DNA from: a virus
Direction: 5' to 3' (one strand)
DNA: 42,991 bases
Virus record (IMG/VR): IMGVR_UViG_3300044970_001592
Location: 1-42,991 of that record
Positions within the stretch are counted from its first letter, which is position 1. Each line of letters starts with the position of its first letter. Position numbers and translations under genes: made by a program. The notes under the pieces were generated by a model. The model searched no databases. It was not told the DNA's origin and worked only from the letters and a program-made list of their open reading frames with translations. Below are positions 24,832-33,775 of the stretch, in pieces.

Positions 24832-25707
24832 TTAAATCCTCGTGTGTAGAATTTTATAAAGATACTTACCATAATCCGACTTACTATACTTATCAGCAGC
24901 CTGTTGCACCTGCCGCTCTGTGACCCATGCGTTTCGAAGAGCAATTTCTTCTGGGCATGCAATCATCATTCCTGTTCTCTTTTGCACTGAACCAACAAAT
25001 ACAGATGCTTCAGCAAGAGACTCAAACGTGCCTGTATCAATCCAAGCAATACCACGATTCAAATATTCAACTTTACAATTGTGATCTTTCATGTAAAGAT
25101 TATTAATATCTGTAATCTCAAGTTCACCGCGAGCAGAAGGTGCGATCTGCCATGCATAGTCTACTACTCTATTGTCATAGAAGTAAAGTCCAGTGATCGC
25201 ATAATTGCTCGGTGGTACTTGCGGTTTCTCAACAACTCTAATTGGATCACCATTGTTGTCAACTTCAAGAACACCAAATCGTTCTGGATCATTTACATGA
25301 TATGCAAACAAAGTGCAACCTGTGTTATTCCAGTTTGCTGAATTGAATCGATTGATCAAATCATTTCCGTAGAAAAGATTGTCACCAAGAATCAATGTAA
25401 CATCGTCTCGACCAATCCACTTTTCAGCAATGCGGAAGCATTCAGCGATACCATTTGGCTCCAATTGAACAGCATAAGAGATATTCAATCCCCATTGCGA
25501 TCCATCACCAATCAAATTTTCAAAAGGTCCACGATCTGCTGGTGAAGTGATAATGAGTATATCTCGAATTCCTGCCAACATCAACGTTGAGATAGGATAA
25601 TAGACAAGCGGTTTATCATAAATTGGAAGCAATTGTTTTGAAATCACTTTCGTGCAAGGATATAGGCGTGTACCCAATCCTCCTGATAGAATAATTCCTT
25701 TACGCAT
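24832..25707 (-). CDS. rmlA: Glucose-1-phosphate thymidylyltransferase RmlA
   Basis: 291 residues, the normal length. It joins glucose-1-phosphate and dTTP to give dTDP-glucose. Signature GGLGTRLYPCT near the N-terminus is followed by KQLLPIYDKP, and later by LILGDNLFYG and the VVEKP motif. The ATG at 25707 is chosen because it gives the known RmlA N-terminus (MRKGIILSGG) and has GGAGTGG upstream; it overlaps rmlB by 8 nt. It would draw on dTTP made with the phage's own thyX. Confidence 0.94.
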   Translation of the reverse strand: MRKGIILSGGLGTRLYPCTKVISKQLLPIYDKPLVYYPISTLMLAGIRDILIITSPADRGPFENLIGDGSQWGLNISYAVQLEPNGIAECFRIAEKWIGRDDVTLILGDNLFYGNDLINRFNSANWNNTGCTLFAYHVNDPERFGVLEVDNNGDPIRVVEKPQVPPSNYAITGLYFYDNRVVDYAWQIAPSARGELEITDINNLYMKDHNCKVEYLNRGIAWIDTGTFESLAEASVFVGSVQKRTGMMIACPEEIALRNAWVTERQVQQAADKYSKSDYGKYLYKILHTRI

Positions 25708-26653
25708 TATTATACCACTCCAATGTTTTTGTGAGTCCATCAATGAAGTTAGTCTTGGCTTGCCATCCAAGTTCTCGTTGAATCTTTTTGCTATTCATAG
25801 AATATCTAAAGTCATGACCTTTGCGATCTGGAACAAAATTAATCCAGTTCTGATACATGTTTACTGGCTTGCCCATAAGATCAAGAATAGTTGTGATCAT
25901 GTCGAGGTTACTCATCTCAACACCACCACCAATATTATATCGCTCGCCAGATTTAAAGTTCGCACCGATTGTCAATAGAGCGTCGCAGTGATCCTCAACA
26001 AACAGCCAATCGCGAACATTCTGACCAGTGCCGTATAGAGGAACTGGTGTATTGTTTTTAATATTACGAATGATCGTTGGGATGAATTTTTCTGCGTGTT
26101 GTCGCGGACCGTAGTTGTTTGAACAGTTAGTTACAACGGCTTCAATCTTATGTGTGTTAACATATGATCGAACAAGATGATCGCTCGCTGCTTTGGTGGC
26201 AGAGTATGGATTGCGAGGATCGTATGGTGTGTTTTCGGTGAAACCTAGATCATCATGACCCAAACTTCCATAGACTTCGTCAGTAGAAACGTGTACTAAT
26301 TTCCCACCGTGTTTACGGATACACTTGAGGATATTGTGAGTTCCGTAAATATTTGTATCCAAGAAAACGTCGTCACCACGAATGGAATTATCCACATGAG
26401 ATTCAGCAGCAAAATGGAAAGTAATATGCGGTTCGAAATCATGATACAAACTCTCCAAATGTCCGAAGTTGCGAATGTCGCAACGTTTGAGTTTGAGTCG
26501 CCAATCGTTCCAATAACCGTCTAGATTATGTTCATCCGCCGCATATGAACAATTGTCGATAACAATGATCTCATCATCAGGATACTTATTCAGATGAGAG
26601 ATTACAAAGTTAGAACCAATAAAACCCAAGCCACCAGTCACAAATGTAGTCAT
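25700..26653 (-). CDS. rmlB: dTDP-glucose 4,6-dehydratase RmlB
   Basis: 317 residues, somewhat short for the family (about 340-360). NAD-binding GGLGFIGS at 7-14; FAAESHVDNSI; catalytic Thr124-Asp125-Glu126 (STDEVYG) and Tyr150-x3-Lys154 (YSATK). It converts dTDP-glucose to dTDP-4-keto-6-deoxyglucose, the branch point for rhamnose and other deoxysugars. It lies 3 nt after the nuclease-like gene and overlaps rmlA. Confidence 0.94.
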   Translation of the reverse strand: MTTFVTGGLGFIGSNFVISHLNKYPDDEIIVIDNCSYAADEHNLDGYWNDWRLKLKRCDIRNFGHLESLYHDFEPHITFHFAAESHVDNSIRGDDVFLDTNIYGTHNILKCIRKHGGKLVHVSTDEVYGSLGHDDLGFTENTPYDPRNPYSATKAASDHLVRSYVNTHKIEAVVTNCSNNYGPRQHAEKFIPTIIRNIKNNTPVPLYGTGQNVRDWLFVEDHCDALLTIGANFKSGERYNIGGGVEMSNLDMITTILDLMGKPVNMYQNWINFVPDRKGHDFRYSMNSKKIQRELGWQAKTNFIDGLTKTLEWYNNA

Positions 26654-26656
26654 AAA

Positions 26657-27358
26657 TTATTTCTTCGCCCTCGCTGCAATAACAATTAAATCTTTATCAT
26701 TCTCTAAATCAACGTCTGATTTGTTTAATGACACAGCCTGTAGTGCTGTTGAAAATCTATAGTTGTATATAGGGGTGCTTCCACCGCGTTTTAGTCTGAT
26801 GCGTAAACGTAGTTTTGGATTGAATTCTGGAACGCCAAGTTTTGCAACGTCCTTACCCATATAAAACAAACCATACTTCCCAATTTGAATATAATAAGTT
26901 TTTTTACTTGCGTAGTAATCTGCAACAGCACTTGCTTTCACATCAATAAATCGATCTTTGAACTTGGCATAATCATGCGCAACGTCAGAAGGTTTAAACT
27001 TATCTAGTGGTACTGTAAATTTTCTTGGTGGTCCAGCGCTGCCCCATTCTTTGTTTACAAGTTCAGGGACTTTGATAGAAGTTAAAAATTCTCTCATCTG
27101 TTCGGCGGATTCTGTTTTTGCTCCACCCAATATCCATTTTCTCTTTTTAAGATCATAATCTAGAGAACCTTGACCAAAATCAACCTTGAGATCCAACTTA
27201 ACTTCGACTTTGTATTTCACACCTTTGATAATGATTTCAGCGTCTGGTGCATTTGAATCTGCTCCTGCACCCTGAAATCCTGAACTTTGAATTTTATATT
27301 TTTTGAGCAATTTATTAATTTTGCCCTCATATAAAATTCCTTTGTTATCTGCAGCCAT
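26657..27358 (-). CDS. PD-(D/E)XK nuclease-like protein
   Basis: 233 residues from ATG at 27358 (AAGG upstream; 14-nt overlap with the metalloprotease-like gene). The N-terminal half reads ILYEGKINKLLKKY, then PDAEIIIKG and YKVEVKLDLKVDFGQG. This is a PD-(D/E)XK nuclease layout with Pro38-Asp39, Glu52-x-Lys54 and an upstream Glu11. The C-terminal half is beta-rich and unrecognised. It could be a DNA nuclease for recombination, host DNA breakdown or packaging repair. Family assignment rests on the motif alone. Confidence 0.6.
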   Translation of the reverse strand: MAADNKGILYEGKINKLLKKYKIQSSGFQGAGADSNAPDAEIIIKGVKYKVEVKLDLKVDFGQGSLDYDLKKRKWILGGAKTESAEQMREFLTSIKVPELVNKEWGSAGPPRKFTVPLDKFKPSDVAHDYAKFKDRFIDVKASAVADYYASKKTYYIQIGKYGLFYMGKDVAKLGVPEFNPKLRLRIRLKRGGSTPIYNYRFSTALQAVSLNKSDVDLENDKDLIVIAARAKK

Positions 27359-27962
27359 TCTTATAGACCTTTTTGAGAAATCTTTTCCAGACTTTTGGAT
27401 CTTGTTTTCGAAATGTTTGGCGATACATGAAGACTGCTTCGCATTCTCGCCAACCAATCTTATGTGCGTGCCGTAATTTATTTATATCGAGTTTTTCAGC
27501 CTGAGTTTCATAAGCATGAGCATCAATTTCATCTGGGTTTCCATAATACATTGCTTTGAGTTTGTTTTGTTTTGGTTTTGGCTTGTATTCTTTTTGCAGA
27601 AGAAATGGTCGTTGTTTTTGCTGATGTTTGTGTCTATACTCATGGTGAATTGCTCGAATAATCTTTACAGCAAGATTCTTTGCACCCCTTTCAGTTATGA
27701 TTGCTTTCTTGGAGTCTTTCGGGAAATGTAGACTGATGTAGATATGCTCTGGAATAAAATCTGAAATCTTGTTACAGTAATGCGCATTTATAATTACATT
27801 ATGATCTTCATAGTATTCAGAGTCAAATCTTTCTGACGAAAAGCAAACAATATACGGCTTGAACGCTTTGTTCAACTCACGAATGATTGAAGGTATATGT
27901 TTCTCACCGACCCAATTTTCGGCAAGAGCATATACCTTCTTTTCGATCTTTTTTAATTGCAT
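27345..27962 (-). CDS. HExxH metalloprotease-like protein
   Basis: 205 residues. A predicted helix carries AIHHEYRHKHQ with His107-Glu108-x2-His111, and a later helix NPDEIDAHAYETQAE offers Glu145 or Glu152 as third zinc ligand, as in gluzincin-type sites. The C-terminus is very basic. It could be a zinc protease or a structural relative. It has no signal peptide, so it acts in the cytoplasm. Stop and start overlap with gp41 by one base. Confidence 0.65.
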   Translation of the reverse strand: MQLKKIEKKVYALAENWVGEKHIPSIIRELNKAFKPYIVCFSSERFDSEYYEDHNVIINAHYCNKISDFIPEHIYISLHFPKDSKKAIITERGAKNLAVKIIRAIHHEYRHKHQQKQRPFLLQKEYKPKPKQNKLKAMYYGNPDEIDAHAYETQAEKLDINKLRHAHKIGWRECEAVFMYRQTFRKQDPKVWKRFLKKVYKNGCR

Positions 27963-29338
27963 TACACTTTCAGATTCTTAAACTTATCTGCGCTACGACC
28001 TCGATCGAAGACTGGCTTCGATTCTGTTTCCTGCATCACAGCATCTTGGGCTTTCTGCTCAAGATCATAAAGTTTCATCTTACCTCGATCAATACCAACC
28101 GTAAATCTCTTGTGGAGATTAGGATCATTATATCTGTTTTTCAACTGCTTTACAAGGATCTGATTCAATTGCTGAAGTTCCTCTGTGCTCACCAAAGCAA
28201 ACATGAAGTCAGCAGTTGCTGGCAGACCAAACGATTCAGAAGTATCCTCTAGTCCAGGATCCGAGTTGCTAAAGCCAGATCGAGTCGTCTGAGTAGCCGA
28301 AACGATCGGTACATTATTCTCCACCGCCAAGCCGCGAAGTTCTTCAGCAATCGCTTTGATATAGGTATAGGAGTTGACATTCGCACCTGCTTTGATTCGC
28401 GCTGACGCACAAATATTTAGATAGTCAACAAAAATAATATCTGGACGAAAGTTTTTCTTCAGAGCAAGATCATTGATCAGTGCGCGAAAGTGAGCAGGAT
28501 TAGCAGATGCAGTTGGATATTCTTTAATGATCAACTTACCCTTGACCTTTTCCTTCAGTTTACCCATGCGCTTCTCATACATGTCTTTCGGCATGTTCAT
28601 GAGATCGTCCAGGTTCACATTGAGAAGATTCGCGTCAATACGTTCGGCGATCTTCTCTTCAGCCATTTCTAGAGTAATGTAAAGAACGTTGTAGTTCTGA
28701 ACCAAACAAGAAGCAGCCACATGGCACATAAACAGAGACTTGCCGACGCCAGTACCTGCAAGAGCAATGTTAAGGGTCTTTTGCGGCAATCCTCCTTTAG
28801 TGATTTTGTTGAAATACTCCAAATCAAAAGGGATTCTTTTTTCGATACGATGATAGAAATCATACCGATCAGCGTAACTATCCAAAAAGTCGTGACCAAT
28901 GTGAGGATCGAAACTAACCCCCAAAGCATCAGACAAAAGAGTAGGAATGCTTCCTTTGCCCCTCGCCTGATCTTTGCCATCGAGTATCTGAATGCTGTCC
29001 ATGATAGCATTATAGATTGCTTTTTCTTGACAAAACTTTTCTGTAGTGTCAAGAAGCCATTCGAGTTTTTGTTCTGATTTGTCACTTGCTACTTCCTTTA
29101 GCAGTTCAAGAGACTTATTTAACTCAACCTCTGTGAGTTTGGTCGACTCTTTGAGAGAAATTTGAAGAGCCGCAATCGGAGGAAGGCTGTTATACTTTAG
29201 AACGAATTCCTTTATTTCCTCGAATAGTTTTCTTTCGTGGCTTTCGGTCAGATACTCTTTCTTCAAGAACGGCAGAGATTTCCTCATGAATGCTTCGTTC
29301 CGAATCAGATTCGACAAGATCAAGTTCTCTGTTTTCAT
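27962..29338 (-). CDS. 41: Replicative DNA helicase, T4 gp41 (DnaB-family)
   Basis: 458 residues; T4 gp41 is 475. RecA-type motor with Walker A GTGVGKS (195-201) and Walker B IIFVDYLNI. The segments ITKGG, YITLEMAEE and ESFGLPATADF match T4 gp41 closely. It unwinds the fork and loads the primase at 4723-5799. ATG at 29338 (GGGGATAGGA upstream) starts a protein aligning from its first residues with T4 gp41, so the 149-nt overlap with the preceding gene is real and out of frame. Confidence 0.93.
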   Translation of the reverse strand: MKTENLILSNLIRNEAFMRKSLPFLKKEYLTESHERKLFEEIKEFVLKYNSLPPIAALQISLKESTKLTEVELNKSLELLKEVASDKSEQKLEWLLDTTEKFCQEKAIYNAIMDSIQILDGKDQARGKGSIPTLLSDALGVSFDPHIGHDFLDSYADRYDFYHRIEKRIPFDLEYFNKITKGGLPQKTLNIALAGTGVGKSLFMCHVAASCLVQNYNVLYITLEMAEEKIAERIDANLLNVNLDDLMNMPKDMYEKRMGKLKEKVKGKLIIKEYPTASANPAHFRALINDLALKKNFRPDIIFVDYLNICASARIKAGANVNSYTYIKAIAEELRGLAVENNVPIVSATQTTRSGFSNSDPGLEDTSESFGLPATADFMFALVSTEELQQLNQILVKQLKNRYNDPNLHKRFTVGIDRGKMKLYDLEQKAQDAVMQETESKPVFDRGRSADKFKNLKV

Positions 29339-29663
29339 TCCTATCCCCAATTGAATTCTCAATAGCACTCAGAAGTATATTACGCATCACGTTAGAAGTA
29401 AAGCGAACAAACCTCTGAGATTTCACATCACAATTGTTTACATTTGAGATGACATCATAATCAAATGTTAATTGACCGTCATCAGAAACCTTCACATCTT
29501 TAAACTCAACAATTACACCATCATATTTCTTGAGAAATTTAATTGCAAACGATCCAGGTTCACCATTCAAATCAACAAAGAATGTGTAATGTTTGTCTAA
29601 TTTGATGAACTTTCGAGCATACCAAAATTCAAGTTTAGCAATTAGATCGTAGATCTTACTCAT
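29190..29663 (-). CDS. Hypothetical protein overlapping the gp41 start
   Basis: 157 residues. Residues 1-105 look like a folded alpha/beta domain (YTFFVDLNGEPGSFAIKF, DGQLTFDYDVI). The last 50 residues are charged, basic at the end, and lie in the out-of-frame overlap with the helicase gene. Its start overlaps the uvsX stop by 8 nt. No family recognised. Its place between uvsX and gp41 suggests recombination or helicase loading, as inference; it is not visibly similar to T4 gp59. Confidence 0.7.
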   Translation of the reverse strand: MSKIYDLIAKLEFWYARKFIKLDKHYTFFVDLNGEPGSFAIKFLKKYDGVIVEFKDVKVSDDGQLTFDYDVISNVNNCDVKSQRFVRFTSNVMRNILLSAIENSIGDRNENRELDLVESDSERSIHEEISAVLEERVSDRKPRKKTIRGNKGIRSKV

Positions 29664-30705
29664 CTTCTGCCTCTGCGTCTAGATTGCCAGCAACTGCAGA
29701 ACTGAATTGATAATTCTTGCGCACCCACTCTTTGAATGATTCATCAGCAAGGATGCTAGTCCAGAAATCAGCCGACTCTGTATCAGCAATACGCCACTTC
29801 TTGTCTTGGACTTCACCAGTTTCAGTATTTACTTTAGCATACCAACCATTGCTTGGCTTGACAACGTGACCAGATTCAAGTGCCATCTCAAGCAGACCAC
29901 TGAACTTACTGATGCCACCATCAAAGCGCACAGTCACAGGGATCTTGGCTTTCTCGCGAACATAACGCGACTTCTCAACGTTGATGATAAAGTTATAGCC
30001 AATTAGATCCTGACCATCCTTTTCTTGTTGACGACCAAGAATATAGATGTTATCAGCAGAGTAATAGGAACCTGTTCCGCCACCAACAATATCCTTGGGA
30101 AACATACCGATTTCTTTGTAGGTATGATTTACTACAACCATAGGAATGTCTTTAAGGGTGAGGTGAGGCGTCACCATACGGAACAGGGATTTTATTTGCT
30201 TGGCACGAGTCATATCCCCAACTGACTTTTGCTCAAGTGCATCCTCAACTTCTTTCTTCGATGCAAGATTACCAATGGAGTCAACAACAATCATCACGCG
30301 CTCGCCACGCTCAATGTTTTGCAATTGATTCATCACATCAAACTTCAATTGTTCAACATCCGTGATTGGAGTGTGAACAACACGATCGGTATCAATACCA
30401 AATGAACTGAAATAATTTTGCGGAGTACCAAACTCTGAGTCATAGAAAAGAACAACAGCGTCTGGATACTTGTCTTGATATGCTTTCACCATCAAGAGAC
30501 TGAATGCAGTCTTGAAGTGCTTCGAAGGACCAGCCCACATCGTGAGTCCAGGAGTGAAGCCACCATCAAGATCGCCAGAGAACGCAACGTTCACGACAGG
30601 AATGCTAGTCTGGATCATGTCCTTTGCAGCAAAGAACTTGGAGTTAGCAAGAATAGCGGTGTCTTTAATTGTAGAATTTTTCTTCAACTTATCAAGTAGG
30701 CTCAT
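29656..30705 (-). CDS. uvsX: UvsX recombinase (RecA/RAD51 family)
   Basis: 349 residues; T4 UvsX is about 390. Walker A is GPSKHFKT (59-66), matching the atypical UvsX P-loop, and Walker B is VMIVVDSIGNL near 137-146. PMVVVNHTYKEIG and the GGGTGSYYSAD DNA-binding loop region follow. The acidic tail (DAEAEDE) is typical. It drives strand invasion in recombination-dependent replication. GGAGAA is a strong ribosome site. A possible middle promoter lies upstream. Confidence 0.94.
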   Translation of the reverse strand: MSLLDKLKKNSTIKDTAILANSKFFAAKDMIQTSIPVVNVAFSGDLDGGFTPGLTMWAGPSKHFKTAFSLLMVKAYQDKYPDAVVLFYDSEFGTPQNYFSSFGIDTDRVVHTPITDVEQLKFDVMNQLQNIERGERVMIVVDSIGNLASKKEVEDALEQKSVGDMTRAKQIKSLFRMVTPHLTLKDIPMVVVNHTYKEIGMFPKDIVGGGTGSYYSADNIYILGRQQEKDGQDLIGYNFIINVEKSRYVREKAKIPVTVRFDGGISKFSGLLEMALESGHVVKPSNGWYAKVNTETGEVQDKKWRIADTESADFWTSILADESFKEWVRKNYQFSSAVAGNLDAEAEDE

Positions 30706-30734
30706 GTTTGTTCTCCGTAATGAGATATTTGTAT

Positions 30735-30762
30735 TCTATAACAGATCAATCGAAAAAGCAAT
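30735..30762 (-). promoter_or_regulatory. Possible T4-type middle promoter before uvsX
   Basis: The minus strand has ATTGCTTTT (30754-30762), similar to the MotA box, a 13-bp gap and TATAGA (30735-30740). In T4, uvsX is a middle gene, so the position fits. The box overlaps the last codons of the polymerase gene and the -10 is only a 4/6 match, so the case is weak. No motA gene is seen in this window. Confidence 0.3.
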
Positions 30763-33286
30763 CTAGAGAGTTAATCTTTTCAGATTGCCAATTAATTGCC
30801 GTCAGAATGATTTGCAACGGTTCAAGAAACGACTTATCAAATTGTAGATCATAGTCGATGTATTGTTGCGCATCAAACTGTTTCGGCAAGGAAGAAAGGA
30901 ACGCAAGAGTATTGTTATTGAAAACGTTTGGTTGTTTCAGATAAACAAATTTAATCTTCTCACCTTCTTGGATCAATTGATACTTCTTGGTCAATTTAGA
31001 TGACTTGATGAAGTGATTGTATACCAACGCACCCTTCACGTGAATCGGAGTTCCTTTCTTAAAGATGCTTGCAGCGTCTGCATATTCTCCAAGACCATTT
31101 ACAGATCTTGGGAATGAGATTTCTTCGACTGGCAATTTCTTGAAGTCTGTTCTAAACTTGTCAATAAACTTATGCAAGTCATCTTGAGTTTGCGTCATGA
31201 TGATATTGATTGCTTCTTTAATCTTCTGACGACAAGCAGATGGTGTTGAAGACTTAACCGCTTCAAGACCCATGATCTTGAGTTTTGGTTTGGCATATGC
31301 CACGCCTTCGCTGTTATGAACATTGAGAATATATCGTTTCTTGGCAGTCCAGATTGCTTTATCAGCAAGAGACTCACGCTTCATTTCCATACGCTGTTGG
31401 AACGCATTGACATATTCCTTCAGTTCTTCATAGGAAGAATCAATGAATGGCTGGATCTTATCATCACAAACCTTATCCATAAACTTAATGACTTTCTTGG
31501 TGTCTGTTGTATCAGGATACAGTTTCTTGACCAACGGACCCATGTTCAAATAGATCGAGTCAGTATCAGATGCGATTACATAATCTTCGTCTTTTGTTTT
31601 CAGCAAGCCATTCATATACTCGTTAATCTTCTTTTCAATCCAACGAATAGACAACTGACCTGCTGTTGTAATGCCTTCAGCGATACGAATATCAAAGAAG
31701 CGGAAGTATTGATTACCTAGAGCACCGTAAGCGGAGTTTAACGTAACCTTTTTAGCCAACTGAAGATTGTTATATCGCGCAACTTGTTTCTCAAGATAGT
31801 GGACTTGGTTCTTATCTTCAAGAACAGTTTCGATTTTCTTTTTTGCTTCAAGTGCCAACTTCTTGTAGCGTGTGCGGTCTTTATACATGCTGTCCATAAT
31901 TTCAGGAAGCACACCCTGACCTTTCGACACATTAAAGAACTGCCCATTCGGCGTAAGTGTTACACCAAGACCAGCCAACTCACTAGTGTCAATCTTCTGA
32001 TGTAGCAGATTATCAACGTTGACTCTGTTGTTACTCAAGAAATTCTGCAGAGCAGGATGTTTACCTTGATCAACGAGAGTTTCCATTGAAATGTTATACT
32101 GCATGATCAAGTGTGGATACAGACTGTTCAAGTCAAATGATGCAACCCACTCATGCATTCCGCAGATTGGATCTTTAACATACGCACCCTCATACTGAGA
32201 ACTCTTGATGCTGCGAGACATTTGCGGAATCACAATGTTCTTTCTCAGCAGATAATTGTAAACAATCGCATCCCACATGCGCACTTGCGTGAACACGTCG
32301 TCATAGTTTACTTTGTTATCATACGCAAGAGTCAATGCCAACTCAATCAACTTCATCTTGTCTTCGAGTTTCTCAACAAGTTCAACGTCCTTGATGTTAT
32401 ACTCAATGAACTTTTGATAGTCGTGTTTGTAAAGTTGGTGCAGGTTTTCGAATTCAGAATAATCTAATTTCTTCTCATTCAATTCAACATGAGCAATATG
32501 ATCAAGACGATAAGACTCTTGTTGTGAATAGGTAAACTTACGATAGAGTTGGATGTAGTCAAGAATCGCAATACCAGAAATGTCATAGAACTGCACAGGG
32601 CGATTCATCATCACTGTTTCGCGTTTGTTGATTCGGTTCCAAGGTGACAGTTTCTTGGCTTCATCCTCACCGAACAGTTTGATGATACGATTGGCAAGAT
32701 ATGGAATATCGAATTGCTCGACGTTCCAACCAGTGACTACATCTGGATGCCATCTTGTCCATAGGTCGAGGAAGCGTCGTATGAGATCGGACTCATCACG
32801 GCACTTTGCATAGTGCACGTCGTCACGGTGCTTGCTATAATCGCCACAACCAAACACAAAATAATTACCCTTGACTTTGATAGAGATTGCTGTGATTGAT
32901 TCGTTTGCATCTCTTGGTTCTGGAAATCCGTTTTCGGATCCAACTTCGATATCAAGATAGGCAATAAGTATTTTACTGACATCCCAAAGAATATCGTCAG
33001 GATACTCATCAGCAATATAAGCATACTCATAGCGATTATTCCCAAAAATAGGAAAATTGTCGACACTTTCGTACCTCTGTAAAAATTCACGACATTCTGG
33101 AATGGTTCCAGGTTGTATTGGTTTAACATATTCACCAGCAAGTGTGGTGAATTCCGTTTTCTCGTTCGCCAAAAGATAAAAGGTCGGACGGAATTCAACC
33201 TTCCGTCTGACCCTCTTATCATTCTCGATGCCGCGATATAGGATATATTTTCCAGATACCGCAATGTTCGTATAGAAATCTGACAA
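30746..33286 (-). CDS. 43: Family B DNA polymerase, T4 gp43
   Basis: 846 residues; T4 gp43 is 898. Exonuclease residues Asp112 and Glu114 (LDIEVGSENG) sit at the same numbers as in T4, with Asp193 (GWNVEQFDIPY) and Asp300 (YNIKDVELV). Polymerase motifs: DLNSLYP with Asp385, KVTLNSAYGALGN, and SDTDSIY with Asp574 and Asp576. All catalytic residues are present. The start codon is TTG at 33286, five bases after GGGG; the resulting N-terminus aligns with T4 gp43. Confidence 0.95.
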   Translation of the reverse strand: MSDFYTNIAVSGKYILYRGIENDKRVRRKVEFRPTFYLLANEKTEFTTLAGEYVKPIQPGTIPECREFLQRYESVDNFPIFGNNRYEYAYIADEYPDDILWDVSKILIAYLDIEVGSENGFPEPRDANESITAISIKVKGNYFVFGCGDYSKHRDDVHYAKCRDESDLIRRFLDLWTRWHPDVVTGWNVEQFDIPYLANRIIKLFGEDEAKKLSPWNRINKRETVMMNRPVQFYDISGIAILDYIQLYRKFTYSQQESYRLDHIAHVELNEKKLDYSEFENLHQLYKHDYQKFIEYNIKDVELVEKLEDKMKLIELALTLAYDNKVNYDDVFTQVRMWDAIVYNYLLRKNIVIPQMSRSIKSSQYEGAYVKDPICGMHEWVASFDLNSLYPHLIMQYNISMETLVDQGKHPALQNFLSNNRVNVDNLLHQKIDTSELAGLGVTLTPNGQFFNVSKGQGVLPEIMDSMYKDRTRYKKLALEAKKKIETVLEDKNQVHYLEKQVARYNNLQLAKKVTLNSAYGALGNQYFRFFDIRIAEGITTAGQLSIRWIEKKINEYMNGLLKTKDEDYVIASDTDSIYLNMGPLVKKLYPDTTDTKKVIKFMDKVCDDKIQPFIDSSYEELKEYVNAFQQRMEMKRESLADKAIWTAKKRYILNVHNSEGVAYAKPKLKIMGLEAVKSSTPSACRQKIKEAINIIMTQTQDDLHKFIDKFRTDFKKLPVEEISFPRSVNGLGEYADAASIFKKGTPIHVKGALVYNHFIKSSKLTKKYQLIQEGEKIKFVYLKQPNVFNNNTLAFLSSLPKQFDAQQYIDYDLQFDKSFLEPLQIILTAINWQSEKINSLDCFFD

Positions 33287-33288
33287 GT

Positions 33289-33585
33289 TTACCCCACAAT
33301 CAATTGCTTTGGAGGCACAACAATTCCTGCCCCGAAGATTTGATTATACCCGTTTTTCACTTCATCGGCAACTTCGCAATTGACAATGACATGTACCTTA
33401 TCAACAGTAAATGGACCATTGCTTGATTGCATCCAAGGCATAAATCCAAGAACTGGACCTTCCTGACCTCGCTGCAGCACACAAGCAACTGGATTCTTGA
33501 ATGTTAGTTTGTCTTCATTCTCATTTGTAATTTCGACTACTAATTCCTCGCCACTTGCGAGTTTGAGAGACTTGATGTTCGACAT
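33289..33585 (-). CDS. Small beta-barrel protein, possibly Sm-like
   Basis: 98 residues from ATG at 33585 (AAGGAAG upstream). MSNIKSLKLASGEELVVEIT, then LTFKNPVACVLQ and VLGFMPWMQSS. This strand pattern looks like a small Sm-fold barrel and is, to my recollection, common beside T4-like cyanophage polymerase genes. RNA binding is possible but untested. It lies 3 bp before the gp43 start and overlaps the preceding gene by 65 nt. Confidence 0.75.
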   Translation of the reverse strand: MSNIKSLKLASGEELVVEITNENEDKLTFKNPVACVLQRGQEGPVLGFMPWMQSSNGPFTVDKVHVIVNCEVADEVKNGYNQIFGAGIVVPPKQLIVG

Positions 33586-33775
33586 TTTGTTTCTTCCTTT
33601 TGTAATTATCAAATAAACCTTTTTCTTTTAGACTTTGTGGTAAATTGTTTCTAAAAAACACACCATCTATCATTGTCCAAGTGTCCTTTCCAACTCGCAA
33701 TTTCCAACCATCAAACTCTTGGATAACAATTTCTTGTTTCAAAAGAAGATCGCGCAGTTCTGATAAACTGTTCAT
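33521..33775 (-). CDS. Hypothetical protein
   Basis: 84 residues. The first 60 residues (MNSLSELRDLLLKQEIVIQE, then FDGWKLRVGKDTW) look like a small folded domain; the basic tail lies in a 65-nt out-of-frame overlap with the next gene. Its start overlaps the preceding stop (ATGA). No family recognised. Confidence 0.65.
   Translation of the reverse strand: MNSLSELRDLLLKQEIVIQEFDGWKLRVGKDTWTMIDGVFFRNNLPQSLKEKGLFDNYKRKKQNVEHQVSQTRKWRGISSRNYK

Noticed and set aside
27479-27486. Exact T4 late-promoter box TATAAATA on the minus strand
   Set aside because: It lies within coding sequence of the metalloprotease-like gene, and a few chance matches are expected in an AT-rich window this size.
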